Of a stretch of 64,000 nt of DNA, positions 25,539-34,667 are shown one piece after another. The stretch covers positions 434,001-498,000 of the forward strand of contig CANLVP010000001.1 of assembly GCA_947494675.1 (NCBI GenBank), given 5' to 3'. The position numbers and the translations under genes are program-made. The notes beneath the pieces were generated by a model. It worked only from the letters and a program-made list of their open reading frames with translations, was not told the DNA's origin and did no database searches. Position 1 is the stretch's first letter; each line of letters starts with the position of its first letter. Origin of the DNA: an uncultured Paracoccaceae bacterium. GTDB taxonomy: Bacteria; Pseudomonadota; Alphaproteobacteria; Rhodobacterales; Rhodobacteraceae.

Positions 25539-26531
25539 TTAGAAGATCGACTTGAACTGGTCGATGTTGCTGGCGTCATAGACAAACGGATCGGCCATCG
25601 CGCCTTCGTTGTTGTCATCCAGCGTCAGGCTACCCATGCGACCCATCGGGATTTCCGCTCCGGGGGCGGCTTCGACACCGTTCTGGCTCAACTCATAGGC
25701 CAGCATTGTCGCGGAATAGCCCAGATCGATTGGGTTCCAGATCGCAAAGGACTGCGACGCACCCGATTCAATCGCACCGGCCATCTCGGACGGCAGACCA
25801 AGGCCCGTCACGTTCACTTCGCCGACTTTGCCTGCATCAACAACAGCTTGCGCTGCGGCCACAATCCCAACAGATGTCGGTGCGATGATCGCGTCCAGAT
25901 CAGGGTAGGATTGCATCAGGCCAGTGGCCTCACGGTAGGATTTGTCCGCCAGATCGTCGCCATAAACGGTCGCAACAACTTCGATCCCAGGGTAGTTACC
26001 CATGACTTTCGTCATTTCTTCGATCCAGATGTTCTGGTTCGTCGAGGTTGTTGTGGCGGACAGCAAAGCCACTTCGCCGCCATCTGGCAAATGGTCGGCG
26101 GCCAGTTTGATGATCATGTTGCCTATCAAGGAATTCGACGATGGGTTGAGGTGCAACTGACGCCCCTCAGGTGCCACGCCCGAATCCCAGCTGATCACCG
26201 TGATGCCACGCTGCATGGCGCGCTGCAATGCAGGAACCAAGGCGTCGGTATCATTGGCAGAAATCGCAATGGCATCAACCTGTTGCGCGATCAGTGCGTT
26301 GATCACCTCGATCTGACCTTCGGCTGTGGTGTCGGTGGGACCGGTATAGATGATCTCAACATCGCCCAGCTCTGCTGCGGCTTCTTCAGCGCCTTCTGCA
26401 GCGGCTTCAAAGAACCCAATGCCCAGTGCTTTGACGACAACAGCGATGCGCACGTCTTCCGCAAAGGCAGGTGTGCCCAGCACTGCGCCGGCCAATGCAA
26501 CGGATGTTGCTAGTTTCTTAAGTACACTCAT
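25539..26531 (-). CDS. rhaS: Rhamnose ABC transporter substrate-binding protein
   Basis: A 330-residue periplasmic-binding protein (ribose-binding-like). GGAGGAAACC directly before ATG 26531 fixes the start. A clear signal peptide (KKLATSVALAGAVLGTPAFA) is followed by the mature lobe EDVRIAVVVKALGIGFFEAAAEGAEEAA, then DAIAISANDTDALVPAL and ISWDSGVAPEG. It captures L-rhamnose in the periplasm. It lies 25 bp after the regulator gene rhaR and is followed by a hairpin. Confidence 0.9.
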   Translation of the reverse strand: MSVLKKLATSVALAGAVLGTPAFAEDVRIAVVVKALGIGFFEAAAEGAEEAAAELGDVEIIYTGPTDTTAEGQIEVINALIAQQVDAIAISANDTDALVPALQRAMQRGITVISWDSGVAPEGRQLHLNPSSNSLIGNMIIKLAADHLPDGGEVALLSATTTSTNQNIWIEEMTKVMGNYPGIEVVATVYGDDLADKSYREATGLMQSYPDLDAIIAPTSVGIVAAAQAVVDAGKVGEVNVTGLGLPSEMAGAIESGASQSFAIWNPIDLGYSATMLAYELSQNGVEAAPGAEIPMGRMGSLTLDDNNEGAMADPFVYDASNIDQFKSIF

Positions 26532-26556
26532 GGTTTCCTCCCTGGAGTGGTTTCGT

Positions 26557-27369
26557 TCAGGCTGGCAGCGTCGCCACCCCCTCTTTTTGCGCGGCACCAG
26601 AGGGCACCACGATCAGCGTCACATCCGCCGCATCCAGCATGGCCGCTGTGCGGTCCTCCAACCGGTCGTCGGTGATGATCGTGTCGATCCGGTCAAGCGG
26701 GCAAAGCACCAGACTTGAGCGGTTTTCGAATTTCGAGCTGTCGACGAGGACGATCAACTCGTCCGCCTGACCGATCAGCTTTTGCTCAGCCTGAACCAGC
26801 AGCGGGTCTTGTTCCATGAGGCCAAGAGGACCAATGCCCGCCGCACCCATGAACATACGCTTGGCATAGAAATTGCGCGTCACGTCGTTATCAAAAGGCG
26901 ACAGGATGATGTTCTGTTCGCGGTAGATAATGCCGCCAGACAACATAACGGTATTGCTGGTGTTCTTAAGCAAATGTTCGGCAATCGGGAACGAGTTGGT
27001 GAACACCTGCATCCGACGCGACGCCAATGGATGCACCATTTGAAATGTCGTCGTACCGCCATTGATGATGATCGGCTCTCCGTCCTCACATAGATCGACC
27101 GCCGCGGCGGCAATCGCCTGTTTCTCGGCGATATTCATCGTTTCGTTGACCGAGAATGGGCGCCCGGACAGACCGACAAATGGCGTTGCGGCCAGCGCTT
27201 CAGCCCCGCCGCGCACCCGACGTAGACGCTTTTGATCATCCAGTGTGTTGATGTCACGCCGCACCGTCGCCTCAGATGCGCCGGTCAGCGCGCAAAGGTC
27301 GGCAACCGTGACCAATGACCGGTCCTGGACGGCGGATAGGATAACGCGATGTCTGTCTTTCTCGTGCAT
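26557..27369 (-). CDS. rhaR: DeoR-family regulator of rhamnose genes
   Basis: A 270-residue DeoR/GlpR-type regulator: N-terminal winged helix (VTVADLCALTGASEATVRRDINTLDDQKRLRRVRGGAEAL) and a C-terminal sugar-phosphate sensing domain (NGGTTTFQMV, LSGGIIYREQNI, MGAAGIGPLGLMEQDPL, VDSSKFENRSS). It is the first gene of the transport operon and divergent from rhaD, so it probably controls both through the CAATCA sites between them. Confidence 0.88.
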   Translation of the reverse strand: MHEKDRHRVILSAVQDRSLVTVADLCALTGASEATVRRDINTLDDQKRLRRVRGGAEALAATPFVGLSGRPFSVNETMNIAEKQAIAAAAVDLCEDGEPIIINGGTTTFQMVHPLASRRMQVFTNSFPIAEHLLKNTSNTVMLSGGIIYREQNIILSPFDNDVTRNFYAKRMFMGAAGIGPLGLMEQDPLLVQAEQKLIGQADELIVLVDSSKFENRSSLVLCPLDRIDTIITDDRLEDRTAAMLDAADVTLIVVPSGAAQKEGVATLPA

Positions 27370-27417
27370 GGGATGCCCTTTCGATTGGATTAGGTTGGAG
27401 CGAGTCGCCGCTCACTG

Positions 27418-27486
27418 TCAATCATTTTTTATCAATATCAATCATTCTGCGATGCAGCATGATTGCTTATGACTGAAACTGATTGA
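27418..27486. promoter_or_regulatory. Four-site operator array between rhaR and rhaD
   Basis: CAATCA occurs at 27419 and 27439 and its complement TGATTG at 27460 and 27480, so four sites start 20, 21 and 20 bp apart, about two helical turns each. The first two are part of TCAATCATT direct repeats. DeoR-family proteins bind such repeated sites and can loop DNA; RhaR is the natural partner. Confidence 0.65.
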
Positions 27487-27555
27487 CTTGCTCACGGTAG
27501 CCCGTCACCTTGATTTAGAAATTGCAGACTAAACTCGCCGCCCACGGAGACACAG

Positions 27556-29658
27556 ATGACCTCTTCCAAGAACACGCAACGCCTTGAAAACAAATGGGAT
27601 GCCGCCGTTTCCGAGAAGATGAGCGAGCCTGAGAAGTTGCTGTATCGCTCAAACCTTTTGGGGTCGGACAAGAGAATCACTAACTACGGGGGCGGCAATA
27701 CATCTGCAAAGGTGATGGAAGTTGATCCGTTGAGCGGCGACACAGTTGAAGTCCTGTGGGTTAAAGGTTCCGGCGGAGATGTGGGTTCGATTAAGATGGA
27801 CGGGTTTTCGACACTCTATATGGACAAGCTGAATGCGTTGCGAGGCAAGTATCGCGGGGTCGAGTTCGAAGACGAAATGGTTGCCTACCTCCCCCACTGC
27901 ACCTTTAACCTGAACCCGCGCGCGGCCTCGATCGATACGCCTTTGCACGCCTATGTGCCCGCCAAGCACGTCGATCACATGCACCCAGACGCGATCATCG
28001 CGATTGCGGCGGCCAAAGACAGTAAGGCGCTGACGCAAGAGATTTTTGGCGACAGCATTGGCTGGCTGCCATGGAAAAAGCCGGGGTACGAGCTGGGCCT
28101 TTGGCTGTCTGAATTCTGCGAAAAGAACCCTGACGCGACGGGTGTTATATTGGAAAGTCACGGGCTGTTCACATGGGCCGATGACGCACAAGACTGCTAC
28201 GATCTGACCGTCGAGATCATTCAGAAGGCGATGGATTGGTTCGCCGCGAAAACGGACGGAAAACCCGCCTTTGGCGGCGCCGTCCACCATAGCTTAAGCG
28301 CAGAAGCACGCCGCGCCACCGCCGCCCGCCTGATGCCCGCCATTCGCGGCATGGTCTCGGGCCAACAGCACATGGTCGGCCATTTCACTGACAGCGACGC
28401 CGTGCTTGAGTTCGTGAACGCGAAGGATATGAAACGTTTGGCCGCACTTGGGACATCCTGCCCCGACCATTTCTTGCGCACAAAAATCTGCCCGTTGGTT
28501 GTCGATTTCGATCCTGCCAAGCCAGACATAGACGCAACTCTCGCTGGGTTAGGTGATGCAGTGGCAGCGTACCGTAAAGGTTACAAAGCCTACTACGACC
28601 GATGCAAACGCGAGGACAGCCCGGCCATCCGTGACCCAAATGCAGTCGTCTATCTGATCCCCGGCGTCGGCATGATCACATTCGCCAAAGACAAAGCCAC
28701 CGCACGTATTTCCGGAGAATTCTACGTCAACGCGATCAATGTGATGCGCGGGGCCGATGCGGTGTCCGAATATCAAGGCCTGCCAGAACAAGAGGCCTTC
28801 GATATCGAATACTGGCTATTGGAAGAAGCCAAGTTGCAGCGCATGCCTGCGCCCAAGTCAATGGCGGGCCGTGTGGCACTTGTCACTGGCGGTGCCGGTG
28901 GCATTGGGGCAGCAACCGCAGAACGTTACCTGCAAGAAGGCGCTTGCGTGATGCTGGCCGATATCGACGACACGGCCCTGGAAGAAACATCTGCCAAGCT
29001 CAGCGCCCGCTACTCCACGGACGTCGTACGCACAGTCAACATGAACGTGACCAGTGAAGATGCGGTGGCTGCCGCTTACAGCGATATCGCCGCGGAATTT
29101 GGCGGCGTTGACATTCTGGTGTCCAACGCAGGGATCGCAAGCTCAGCACCTATCGAGGATACGACACTCGATCTGTGGAACAAGAACATGGCGATCCTGT
29201 CGACGGGGTATTTCCTTGTCAGCCGTGACGCGTTCAAACTGTTCAAGGTGCAGGACATGGGCGGCGCGGTCGTCTTTGTGGCGTCCAAGAACGGACTGGC
29301 CGCCTCGCCCAATGCTTCCGCCTATTGCACAGCGAAAGCATCCGAGATTCACCTCGCACGGTGTTTGGCGCTTGAGGGCGCGCCGATGGGCGTGCGGGTC
29401 AATGTGGTGAACCCTGATGCCGTTCTCAAAGGCAGTAAGATCTGGCAGGGCGATTGGCTTGATCAACGGGCTGGCACCTATGGCACCGACAAGGATGGGC
29501 TTGAGGCGATGTATCGCGACCGCTCCTTACTCAAGCGATCCGTTTTGCCCGAAGACATCGCTGAAGCGGCCTATTTCCTCGCATCTGATCAGTCCGCGAA
29601 ATCCACCGGAAACATCATCAACGTGGACGCAGGCAACGTTCAAGCGTTCACACGTTAA
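27556..29658 (+). CDS. rhaD: Bifunctional rhamnulose-1-phosphate aldolase / short-chain dehydrogenase
   Basis: A 700-residue two-domain enzyme. Residues 1-430 are a class II aldolase/epimerase domain (NYGGGNTSAKVM, VKGSGGDVGSIK, HPDAIIAIAAAKD, ESHGLFTWADD). Residues 435-700 are an SDR dehydrogenase (VALVTGGAGGIGAATAERY, NAGIASS, AYCTAKASE with Tyr/Lys, INVDAG). It should cleave rhamnulose 1-phosphate to DHAP and lactaldehyde and oxidise lactaldehyde. This fusion is typical of rhizobial-type rhamnose pathways. ACGGAGA precedes the ATG. Confidence 0.88.
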   Translation: MTSSKNTQRLENKWDAAVSEKMSEPEKLLYRSNLLGSDKRITNYGGGNTSAKVMEVDPLSGDTVEVLWVKGSGGDVGSIKMDGFSTLYMDKLNALRGKYRGVEFEDEMVAYLPHCTFNLNPRAASIDTPLHAYVPAKHVDHMHPDAIIAIAAAKDSKALTQEIFGDSIGWLPWKKPGYELGLWLSEFCEKNPDATGVILESHGLFTWADDAQDCYDLTVEIIQKAMDWFAAKTDGKPAFGGAVHHSLSAEARRATAARLMPAIRGMVSGQQHMVGHFTDSDAVLEFVNAKDMKRLAALGTSCPDHFLRTKICPLVVDFDPAKPDIDATLAGLGDAVAAYRKGYKAYYDRCKREDSPAIRDPNAVVYLIPGVGMITFAKDKATARISGEFYVNAINVMRGADAVSEYQGLPEQEAFDIEYWLLEEAKLQRMPAPKSMAGRVALVTGGAGGIGAATAERYLQEGACVMLADIDDTALEETSAKLSARYSTDVVRTVNMNVTSEDAVAAAYSDIAAEFGGVDILVSNAGIASSAPIEDTTLDLWNKNMAILSTGYFLVSRDAFKLFKVQDMGGAVVFVASKNGLAASPNASAYCTAKASEIHLARCLALEGAPMGVRVNVVNPDAVLKGSKIWQGDWLDQRAGTYGTDKDGLEAMYRDRSLLKRSVLPEDIAEAAYFLASDQSAKSTGNIINVDAGNVQAFTR

Positions 29659-29669
29659 GGGGCGGACAC

Positions 29670-30944
29670 ATGATCCAGTCAGACAGTATCTCAAGGTTTA
29701 ACGACTTGGCGCAGGCCAAGCTGAAGGCCGACTACGACGCACTTGGTGAACACCTTGACCGACGCGGCATCGACATTGCCGCCATCAAATCCAAGGTCGC
29801 CAAATACGGCGTGGCGGTGCCCAGCTGGGGCGTTGGCACCGGCGGCACGCGGTTTGCGCGCTTCCCCGGAACAGGCGAGCCACGGGACATCTTTGACAAA
29901 ATGGACGACTGCGGCGTGATCCACCAGCTGACCCGCGCCACCCCGTCCGTGTCGCTACACATTCCGTGGGACGCGCAGCCCGCCGCTGACCTGAACAGTA
30001 AGGCAGAGGAGGTCGGGCTTTGGTTCGACGCGATGAATTCCAACACCTTCCAAGACCAACCCGATCAGGCGCACAGCTACAAATTCGGGTCGCTCGCACA
30101 TACGGACGCAGTGACACGTCAACAGGCGGTGGATCACAACATCGCCTGTATCGAACTGGGGGTACAAATCGGGTCAAAGGCGCTGACGATCTGGGTTGGG
30201 GACGGTTCGAACTTCCCGGGCCAAACCAACTTCACAAAGCAGTTCGAACGCTATCTGGATGCGACCAAACAAGTCTACGGCGCGTTGCCAGACGACTGGA
30301 CGCTGCTGACCGAACACAAGATGTATGAGCCTGCGTTTTATTCCACAGTCGTGCAGGATTGGGGGACCAACCTGTTGATCGCGCAGCAATTGGGCAACAA
30401 GGCCAAATGCCTTGTGGACCTTGGTCACCACGCGCCCAATGTGAACATCGAAATGATCGTCGCACGGCTGACGCAGTTCGGTAAACTGGGCGGGTTCCAC
30501 TTTAACGACAGCAAGTATGGTGACGACGATTTGGACACCGGCAGCATTGATCCCTACCGGCTGTTCCTTGTCTTCAACGAATTGGTCGAGGCCGAGGCGA
30601 ACCCCGACTTCAACCCGATGCATATGCTCGACCAAAGCCACAATGTCACCGATCCGATCGAAAGCCTCATAGTGTCGGCGACCGAGGTGCAGCGCGCCTA
30701 TGCACAGGCTTTGCTAGTGGATCGAACGGCTCTGGCCGAGTTCCAAGACGCAAACGACGCGCTGATGGCAACGACCACCCTCAAACATGGGTTCCGTACC
30801 GATGTCGAACCGATCCTGGCCATGGCGCGCTTTGAAAACGGCGGCGCAATCGACCCAATCGCGACCTACCGCGCATCTGGCTATCGCGCATTGGTGAGTG
30901 AACAACGGCCCGCCGTCAGTGGCGCAGGTGGCGGCATCGTTTAG
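29670..30944 (+). CDS. rhaI: L-rhamnose isomerase (catabolic, TIM-barrel type)
   Basis: A 424-residue xylose-isomerase-like TIM barrel protein, the usual length of RhaI in alphaproteobacteria. Recognisable segments are SWGVGTGGTRFARFPGTGEPRDIFDKMDDC, SLHIPWDA, LTIWVGDGSNFPGQTNF, EHKMYEPAFYSTVVQDWG, LVDLGHHAPNVNIEMIV and GGFHFNDSKYGDDDLD, which hold the metal-binding Glu/His/Asp residues. It converts L-rhamnose to L-rhamnulose. Follows rhaD after 11 bp in one operon. Confidence 0.88.
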   Translation: MIQSDSISRFNDLAQAKLKADYDALGEHLDRRGIDIAAIKSKVAKYGVAVPSWGVGTGGTRFARFPGTGEPRDIFDKMDDCGVIHQLTRATPSVSLHIPWDAQPAADLNSKAEEVGLWFDAMNSNTFQDQPDQAHSYKFGSLAHTDAVTRQQAVDHNIACIELGVQIGSKALTIWVGDGSNFPGQTNFTKQFERYLDATKQVYGALPDDWTLLTEHKMYEPAFYSTVVQDWGTNLLIAQQLGNKAKCLVDLGHHAPNVNIEMIVARLTQFGKLGGFHFNDSKYGDDDLDTGSIDPYRLFLVFNELVEAEANPDFNPMHMLDQSHNVTDPIESLIVSATEVQRAYAQALLVDRTALAEFQDANDALMATTTLKHGFRTDVEPILAMARFENGGAIDPIATYRASGYRALVSEQRPAVSGAGGGIV

Positions 30945-31075
30945 GGCGCACGCCCCTGACATAACGGACACCAATCGCGTGCCCGCGCCGGGTTCCGGCA
31001 TGTTGTGAGATTTGCATTCCCCAGCTCATGCAGTGGCAGCGAATGTCCACAATGACGGACCACCCAGACCCGTGG

Positions 31076-31981
31076 CTACCTCAGCCAAGTCGGGCGGCTG
31101 CCAATTTGTGCGATCAGAAAGTCGATCAAGACGCGCACCTTGGCCGAAACGACGTTGCTTTTGGGGTAAATCAGCCAAAGGCTCGGCTGATCTGCGACCG
31201 CAAGATCGGGAAGAACGCGGATCAATCGACCGCTCGTAATCTCTTCATGCACCAGCCAGAGTGAGTTTATCGATATCCCCGCCCCGTCGAGCGTCGCCTT
31301 CTTCTGCGTCATGCCGTCATTCACAACAAGGCGTTGGGCCGCACGATTAGGCGCAAACTCTGATGCAAGGCCGTCGGATGAAACCAATCCCGTCGGCTCC
31401 ATGTCTCGAAATCCGATAAGCCGGTGCCCCTGCAAGTCGGTCGGGCTTTGCGGTATCCCATGACGTTGCAGATATTCGGGAGATGCACAAAGGATGCGGC
31501 TGTCGTCGGCTAGCTTCCGGGCGGTCAAACTGCTGTCCTCCAGCACCGAATTACGCAGGGCAAGATCGTAGCTGCCTTCGATCAGATTGAACTGCGCATC
31601 CGATAAATGAAGATCAAGCGTGAGGTCGGGATAGGTATCCATGAACTTTGGCAAGAGGGGTGCAATATAGATCTGCGCAAAGGTGCTCGGGGCCGCAAAC
31701 CGAAGGCGTCCCGCGATCTTCGTTTGTCCCTTGCCCAGCGCCGCCAAGGCCGCGTCTTCCTGCGCGATGATCTCACGCGCATAAGGCAGAAAATCCTGAC
31801 CTTCCGATGACAGCGACACTTTGCGCGTGGAGCGATGCAAAAGCTCGGCCCCCAGAAGGTGTTCGAGCTTGGCAATGCGCGTGCTGGCGACAGCCGGGGC
31901 CATGCCAAGGGCGCGCCCCGCCGCGCTGATGTTGAGGCATTCGCAGGCAAGTACGAAAAGGCGCAGAGAAGCTGTATCCAT
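31076..31981 (-). CDS. LysR-family transcriptional regulator
   Basis: A 301-residue LysR protein. The N-terminal helix-turn-helix is LFVLACECLNISAAGRALGMAPAVASTRIAKLEHLLGAELLHRSTRKV; the C-terminal part is the two-lobed effector-binding domain (IAGRLRFAAPSTFAQIYIAPLL...). It is divergent from the CmcJ-like gene with a 96-bp spacer that holds a T-N11-A palindrome, so it probably controls 32078-34617. The effector is unknown. Confidence 0.88.
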   Translation of the reverse strand: MDTASLRLFVLACECLNISAAGRALGMAPAVASTRIAKLEHLLGAELLHRSTRKVSLSSEGQDFLPYAREIIAQEDAALAALGKGQTKIAGRLRFAAPSTFAQIYIAPLLPKFMDTYPDLTLDLHLSDAQFNLIEGSYDLALRNSVLEDSSLTARKLADDSRILCASPEYLQRHGIPQSPTDLQGHRLIGFRDMEPTGLVSSDGLASEFAPNRAAQRLVVNDGMTQKKATLDGAGISINSLWLVHEEITSGRLIRVLPDLAVADQPSLWLIYPKSNVVSAKVRVLIDFLIAQIGSRPTWLR

Positions 31982-31984
31982 TAT

Positions 31985-31999
31985 ATTCGTTTTCGGAAT
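31985..31999. promoter_or_regulatory. Candidate LysR binding site
   Basis: ATTC-N7-GAAT (T-N11-A type palindrome) lies 3 bp before the LysR start codon in the divergent promoter region. Confidence 0.45.
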
Positions 32000-32077
32000 A
32001 GTGAAATCATATTTGGCTAGTTTTTATATTTTTTCCGAGGTGTATGTCAAAGGTTCGAACAAGCAAAGGATCGGGCC

Positions 32078-32857
32078 ATGACACGCACAGCCACTGTGAA
32101 CTACCACGTCCGCAAACCCGAACGGCAGGCATTCAGACTGGATGCAGGCGGGATCGTTGGCAACTTGATCTCGCCCGAGCTTGCGCCGACTAACGTGACT
32201 GTCTTTGACGAGCGTGCCGTCGGGGTCGCCACGACGTTTGCCGACGCCTCGGTCGCCTTTACGACATGTCCGACAGAGGTCACGTCATTTGCGGACGCAG
32301 GGGATTGGCAGCCGACCTACGATCGCGAACTCACGGCATTGCTGCGCGATGAAATCGACGCGCAAGAGGTCATCATCTTTGACCACACCGTCCGCATTGA
32401 TGATCCCTACGCAGATCGGAAACCCGCGCGGAATGTTCACAGCGATTATAGCGTTGATGGCGCCAAACAACGCCTGATCGATATATTGGGGGCGGACCGC
32501 GCTGCGGAATGGAGCGAAGGCAATTATGCGTTCGTCAACGTCTGGCGTCCGGTTGATGCACCGATCAATTCGGCACCTCTTGGCTTTGTCCTTCCTGAAA
32601 GCGTCGCAGAAGAAGACTGGATTCTGCTTGATCTGATCTACCCGGATCGGCTTGGGCAAATTCTGGGATTGGCTGCGAACCCCGACCATGAATGGATCTA
32701 CATGTCCAAGATGACACCGGACGATGTGGCTTACTTCAACATCTTCGACAATCAGGGGCGTCCATCCATCGCGCATAGCGCGTTGGACATGATCGAAGAC
32801 CCAACCATCCAGACCATTCGCAAAAGCATCGAGAGCCGGACTCTCGTGCGTTACTGA
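32078..32857 (+). CDS. CmcJ/NvfI-family oxidoreductase
   Basis: A 259-residue protein of the CmcJ/AsaB-like family, named after the cephamycin methoxylation partner CmcJ and fungal enzymes. Family traits are NYHVRKPERQAF near the start, IFDHTVRIDDPY, NVHSDYSVDGAKQRL, FVNVWRPVDAPINSAPLGF and the end SIESRTLVRY. These proteins act as hydroxylases or oxidoreductases on diverse small molecules, and the bacterial ones are poorly studied. AAAGGA lies before the ATG. First gene of a three-gene plus-strand operon. Confidence 0.78.
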   Translation: MTRTATVNYHVRKPERQAFRLDAGGIVGNLISPELAPTNVTVFDERAVGVATTFADASVAFTTCPTEVTSFADAGDWQPTYDRELTALLRDEIDAQEVIIFDHTVRIDDPYADRKPARNVHSDYSVDGAKQRLIDILGADRAAEWSEGNYAFVNVWRPVDAPINSAPLGFVLPESVAEEDWILLDLIYPDRLGQILGLAANPDHEWIYMSKMTPDDVAYFNIFDNQGRPSIAHSALDMIEDPTIQTIRKSIESRTLVRY

Positions 32858-32883
32858 CATTCGTTCCATTCGAAAGGGATCAC

Positions 32884-33672
32884 ATGCCTAAGACTATTCT
32901 CATCACCGGCGCGACAGACGGTATCGGGCTTTTGACGGCCAAGACCCTTGCTGCCAAAGGGCACAACGTTCTGTTGCATGGTCGCAGTTCGGCAAAACTG
33001 GCCGCGGCGGCAAAAGAGGTCGGCGGCACGCCGGAGACCTATTCCGCCGATTTGACCCGCATGGCGGACGTCCATGCGATGGCCGCTGAGGTGCGCAAGT
33101 CGCACACACGGCTTGATGTCTTGATCAACAATGCCGGCGTCCTGAAACTTGGCAATCCGACGACAAAGGACGGATATGATGCCCGGTTCATGGTGAACAC
33201 TTTTGCACCATACGTTCTGACCCGTGCGCTTTTGCCCATCATCCCGAAAGACGGGCGCATTGTGAATCTGTCCTCTGCGGCGCAGGCCCCCGTTGATCTG
33301 GATGCGCTGCATGGGCGCAAGCAATACGATGACATGGAGGCATACGCGCAAAGCAAGCTCGCCATCACAATCTGGACCCGCGCATTGGCCAAAGAGCTTG
33401 CCGATGGGCCGGTTGTCGTTGCGGTCAACCCGGGCTCATTGCTCGCCTCGAAAATGGTGAAAGAGGGTTTTGGCATCGCAGGCAATGACCTTGGCATCGG
33501 CGCGGCCATCCTGCGAGATGCGGCCTTGAATCCAAGCTTTACCGCGGCGTCCGGTCAGTATTTCGACAATGACAGCGGCGCCTTTGCCAACCCGCACGCG
33601 GCCGCGATGGATGAAACGCACAGCACAGCCGTCATGGACGGCATCCACGCGGCGATCACCCACCTTGGGTGA
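32884..33672 (+). CDS. SDR-family NAD(P)-dependent oxidoreductase
   Basis: A 262-residue short-chain dehydrogenase. TGATDGIG (cofactor loop), NNAGVLK, NLSSAAQ with the catalytic Ser, and YAQSKLA with Tyr/Lys are all present; VNPGSLLASKM follows. The length and pattern resemble retinol-dehydrogenase-like SDRs. Substrate unknown; 26 bp after the CmcJ-like gene suggests a shared pathway. Confidence 0.85.
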   Translation: MPKTILITGATDGIGLLTAKTLAAKGHNVLLHGRSSAKLAAAAKEVGGTPETYSADLTRMADVHAMAAEVRKSHTRLDVLINNAGVLKLGNPTTKDGYDARFMVNTFAPYVLTRALLPIIPKDGRIVNLSSAAQAPVDLDALHGRKQYDDMEAYAQSKLAITIWTRALAKELADGPVVVAVNPGSLLASKMVKEGFGIAGNDLGIGAAILRDAALNPSFTAASGQYFDNDSGAFANPHAAAMDETHSTAVMDGIHAAITHLG

Positions 33673-33690
33673 AACCCGTTCCCACGACTG

Positions 33691-34617
33691 ATGAAAGATA
33701 CGATGATGCAAAATACAGCTCTGACACACGCCCGCACAATTGAACGCCCCTCCAGAGAGGCGCAACTGCAGCGCCACCCCTCTGTCCATGCGTTTTGGAA
33801 CCATAACCGAGACGCGTTCAAAGCCGCTTGGGCCGAATGGGAAGCCACCCAGGACGGACAGTCCATCACGTTGGATGAAACGCTTTATGATCCAAAGCTG
33901 CGGGCCGCCGTGGCGCAGGCTTGGGATAATCCCCAGCAGGAAGGTGCTGTGCGTGACCTATGGCAAGAGGTCTTCCCCGGCGTCTACAAAGCGCAGTTCT
34001 TTGATCCAGACCAATTGGCCGTTCTGCGTGACTACATGGACAAGGCCGCAAGTGCAGACATCCCCCTGCGTCCGCCTTACGGGATATCGCTGAACCGTGG
34101 CGGCGCGATGCTGGACCGCCGGTCTGAGGGGTATCTGGCGGCCCCCAACTTTCAGACCTTCTATCAAGGGCTGATGAACCGCTACATGCGCCCGATTTCG
34201 CGGATGCTGTTCCCCGATGTCACCGGGTATGACACCCAGACCTTTGGCTTTTCAATCCAGTGGCAGGCAGACGCCGACACATCGTTACGTGCACATACGG
34301 ACGCGTCTTCCGTGACGCTCAATATCAACCTGAATCTTCCCGGCGAAGACTTTGAAGGCTCCGGCGTGCGGTTCTTTGATCCGATCAGCAGAAAGGTCGA
34401 AGAACTGACCTTTGCGCCCGGTGTTGCCCTGATCCATCACGGCCGCGTCCCGCACGAGTCGATGCCAATCACAGAGGGCGAAAGATCGAACTTTGTGCTG
34501 TGGCTTTATGGTGAAGGCGGGGCGATTCCAAATCCTGGTGCATCACCCAAACACATCTCGCCAAGCGAAAGGTGGACAATTCCTGATGTCGCAAGTGACG
34601 GTTTCGCACCGTTCTGA
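33691..34617 (+). CDS. 2-oxoglutarate/Fe(II)-type oxygenase-like protein
   Basis: A 308-residue protein. The core HTDASSVTLNINLN gives the HxD iron ligands, GSGVRFFDP and HHGRVPHESMPITEGERSNFVLWLYG give the distal His and the Arg that binds 2-oxoglutarate, as in prolyl-4-hydroxylase-like enzymes. The N-terminal 100 residues are not recognised. The start may be 33691 or the ATG at 33703; neither has a strong ribosome binding site. It ends the LysR-linked operon. Confidence 0.72.
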   Translation: MKDTMMQNTALTHARTIERPSREAQLQRHPSVHAFWNHNRDAFKAAWAEWEATQDGQSITLDETLYDPKLRAAVAQAWDNPQQEGAVRDLWQEVFPGVYKAQFFDPDQLAVLRDYMDKAASADIPLRPPYGISLNRGGAMLDRRSEGYLAAPNFQTFYQGLMNRYMRPISRMLFPDVTGYDTQTFGFSIQWQADADTSLRAHTDASSVTLNINLNLPGEDFEGSGVRFFDPISRKVEELTFAPGVALIHHGRVPHESMPITEGERSNFVLWLYGEGGAIPNPGASPKHISPSERWTIPDVASDGFAPF

Positions 34618-34625
34618 TGGCAATG

Positions 34626-34661
34626 GGCGAGGTTGAGGACATTGTCCAAACCAACCTCGCC
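34626..34661. terminator. Terminator hairpin between convergent genes
   Basis: GGCGAGGTTG (34626-34635) pairs perfectly with CAACCTCGCC (34652-34661); the loop itself contains GGAC/GTCC. It lies between the oxygenase stop and the LacI stop, so it can serve both strands. Confidence 0.6.
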
Positions 34662-34667
34662 AGCAGC

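Noticed and set aside
24694-26513. Two long plus-strand open frames opposite rhaT and rhaS
   Set aside because: Both lie fully over well-supported minus-strand genes and have low-complexity Arg/His/Gln-rich sequence.
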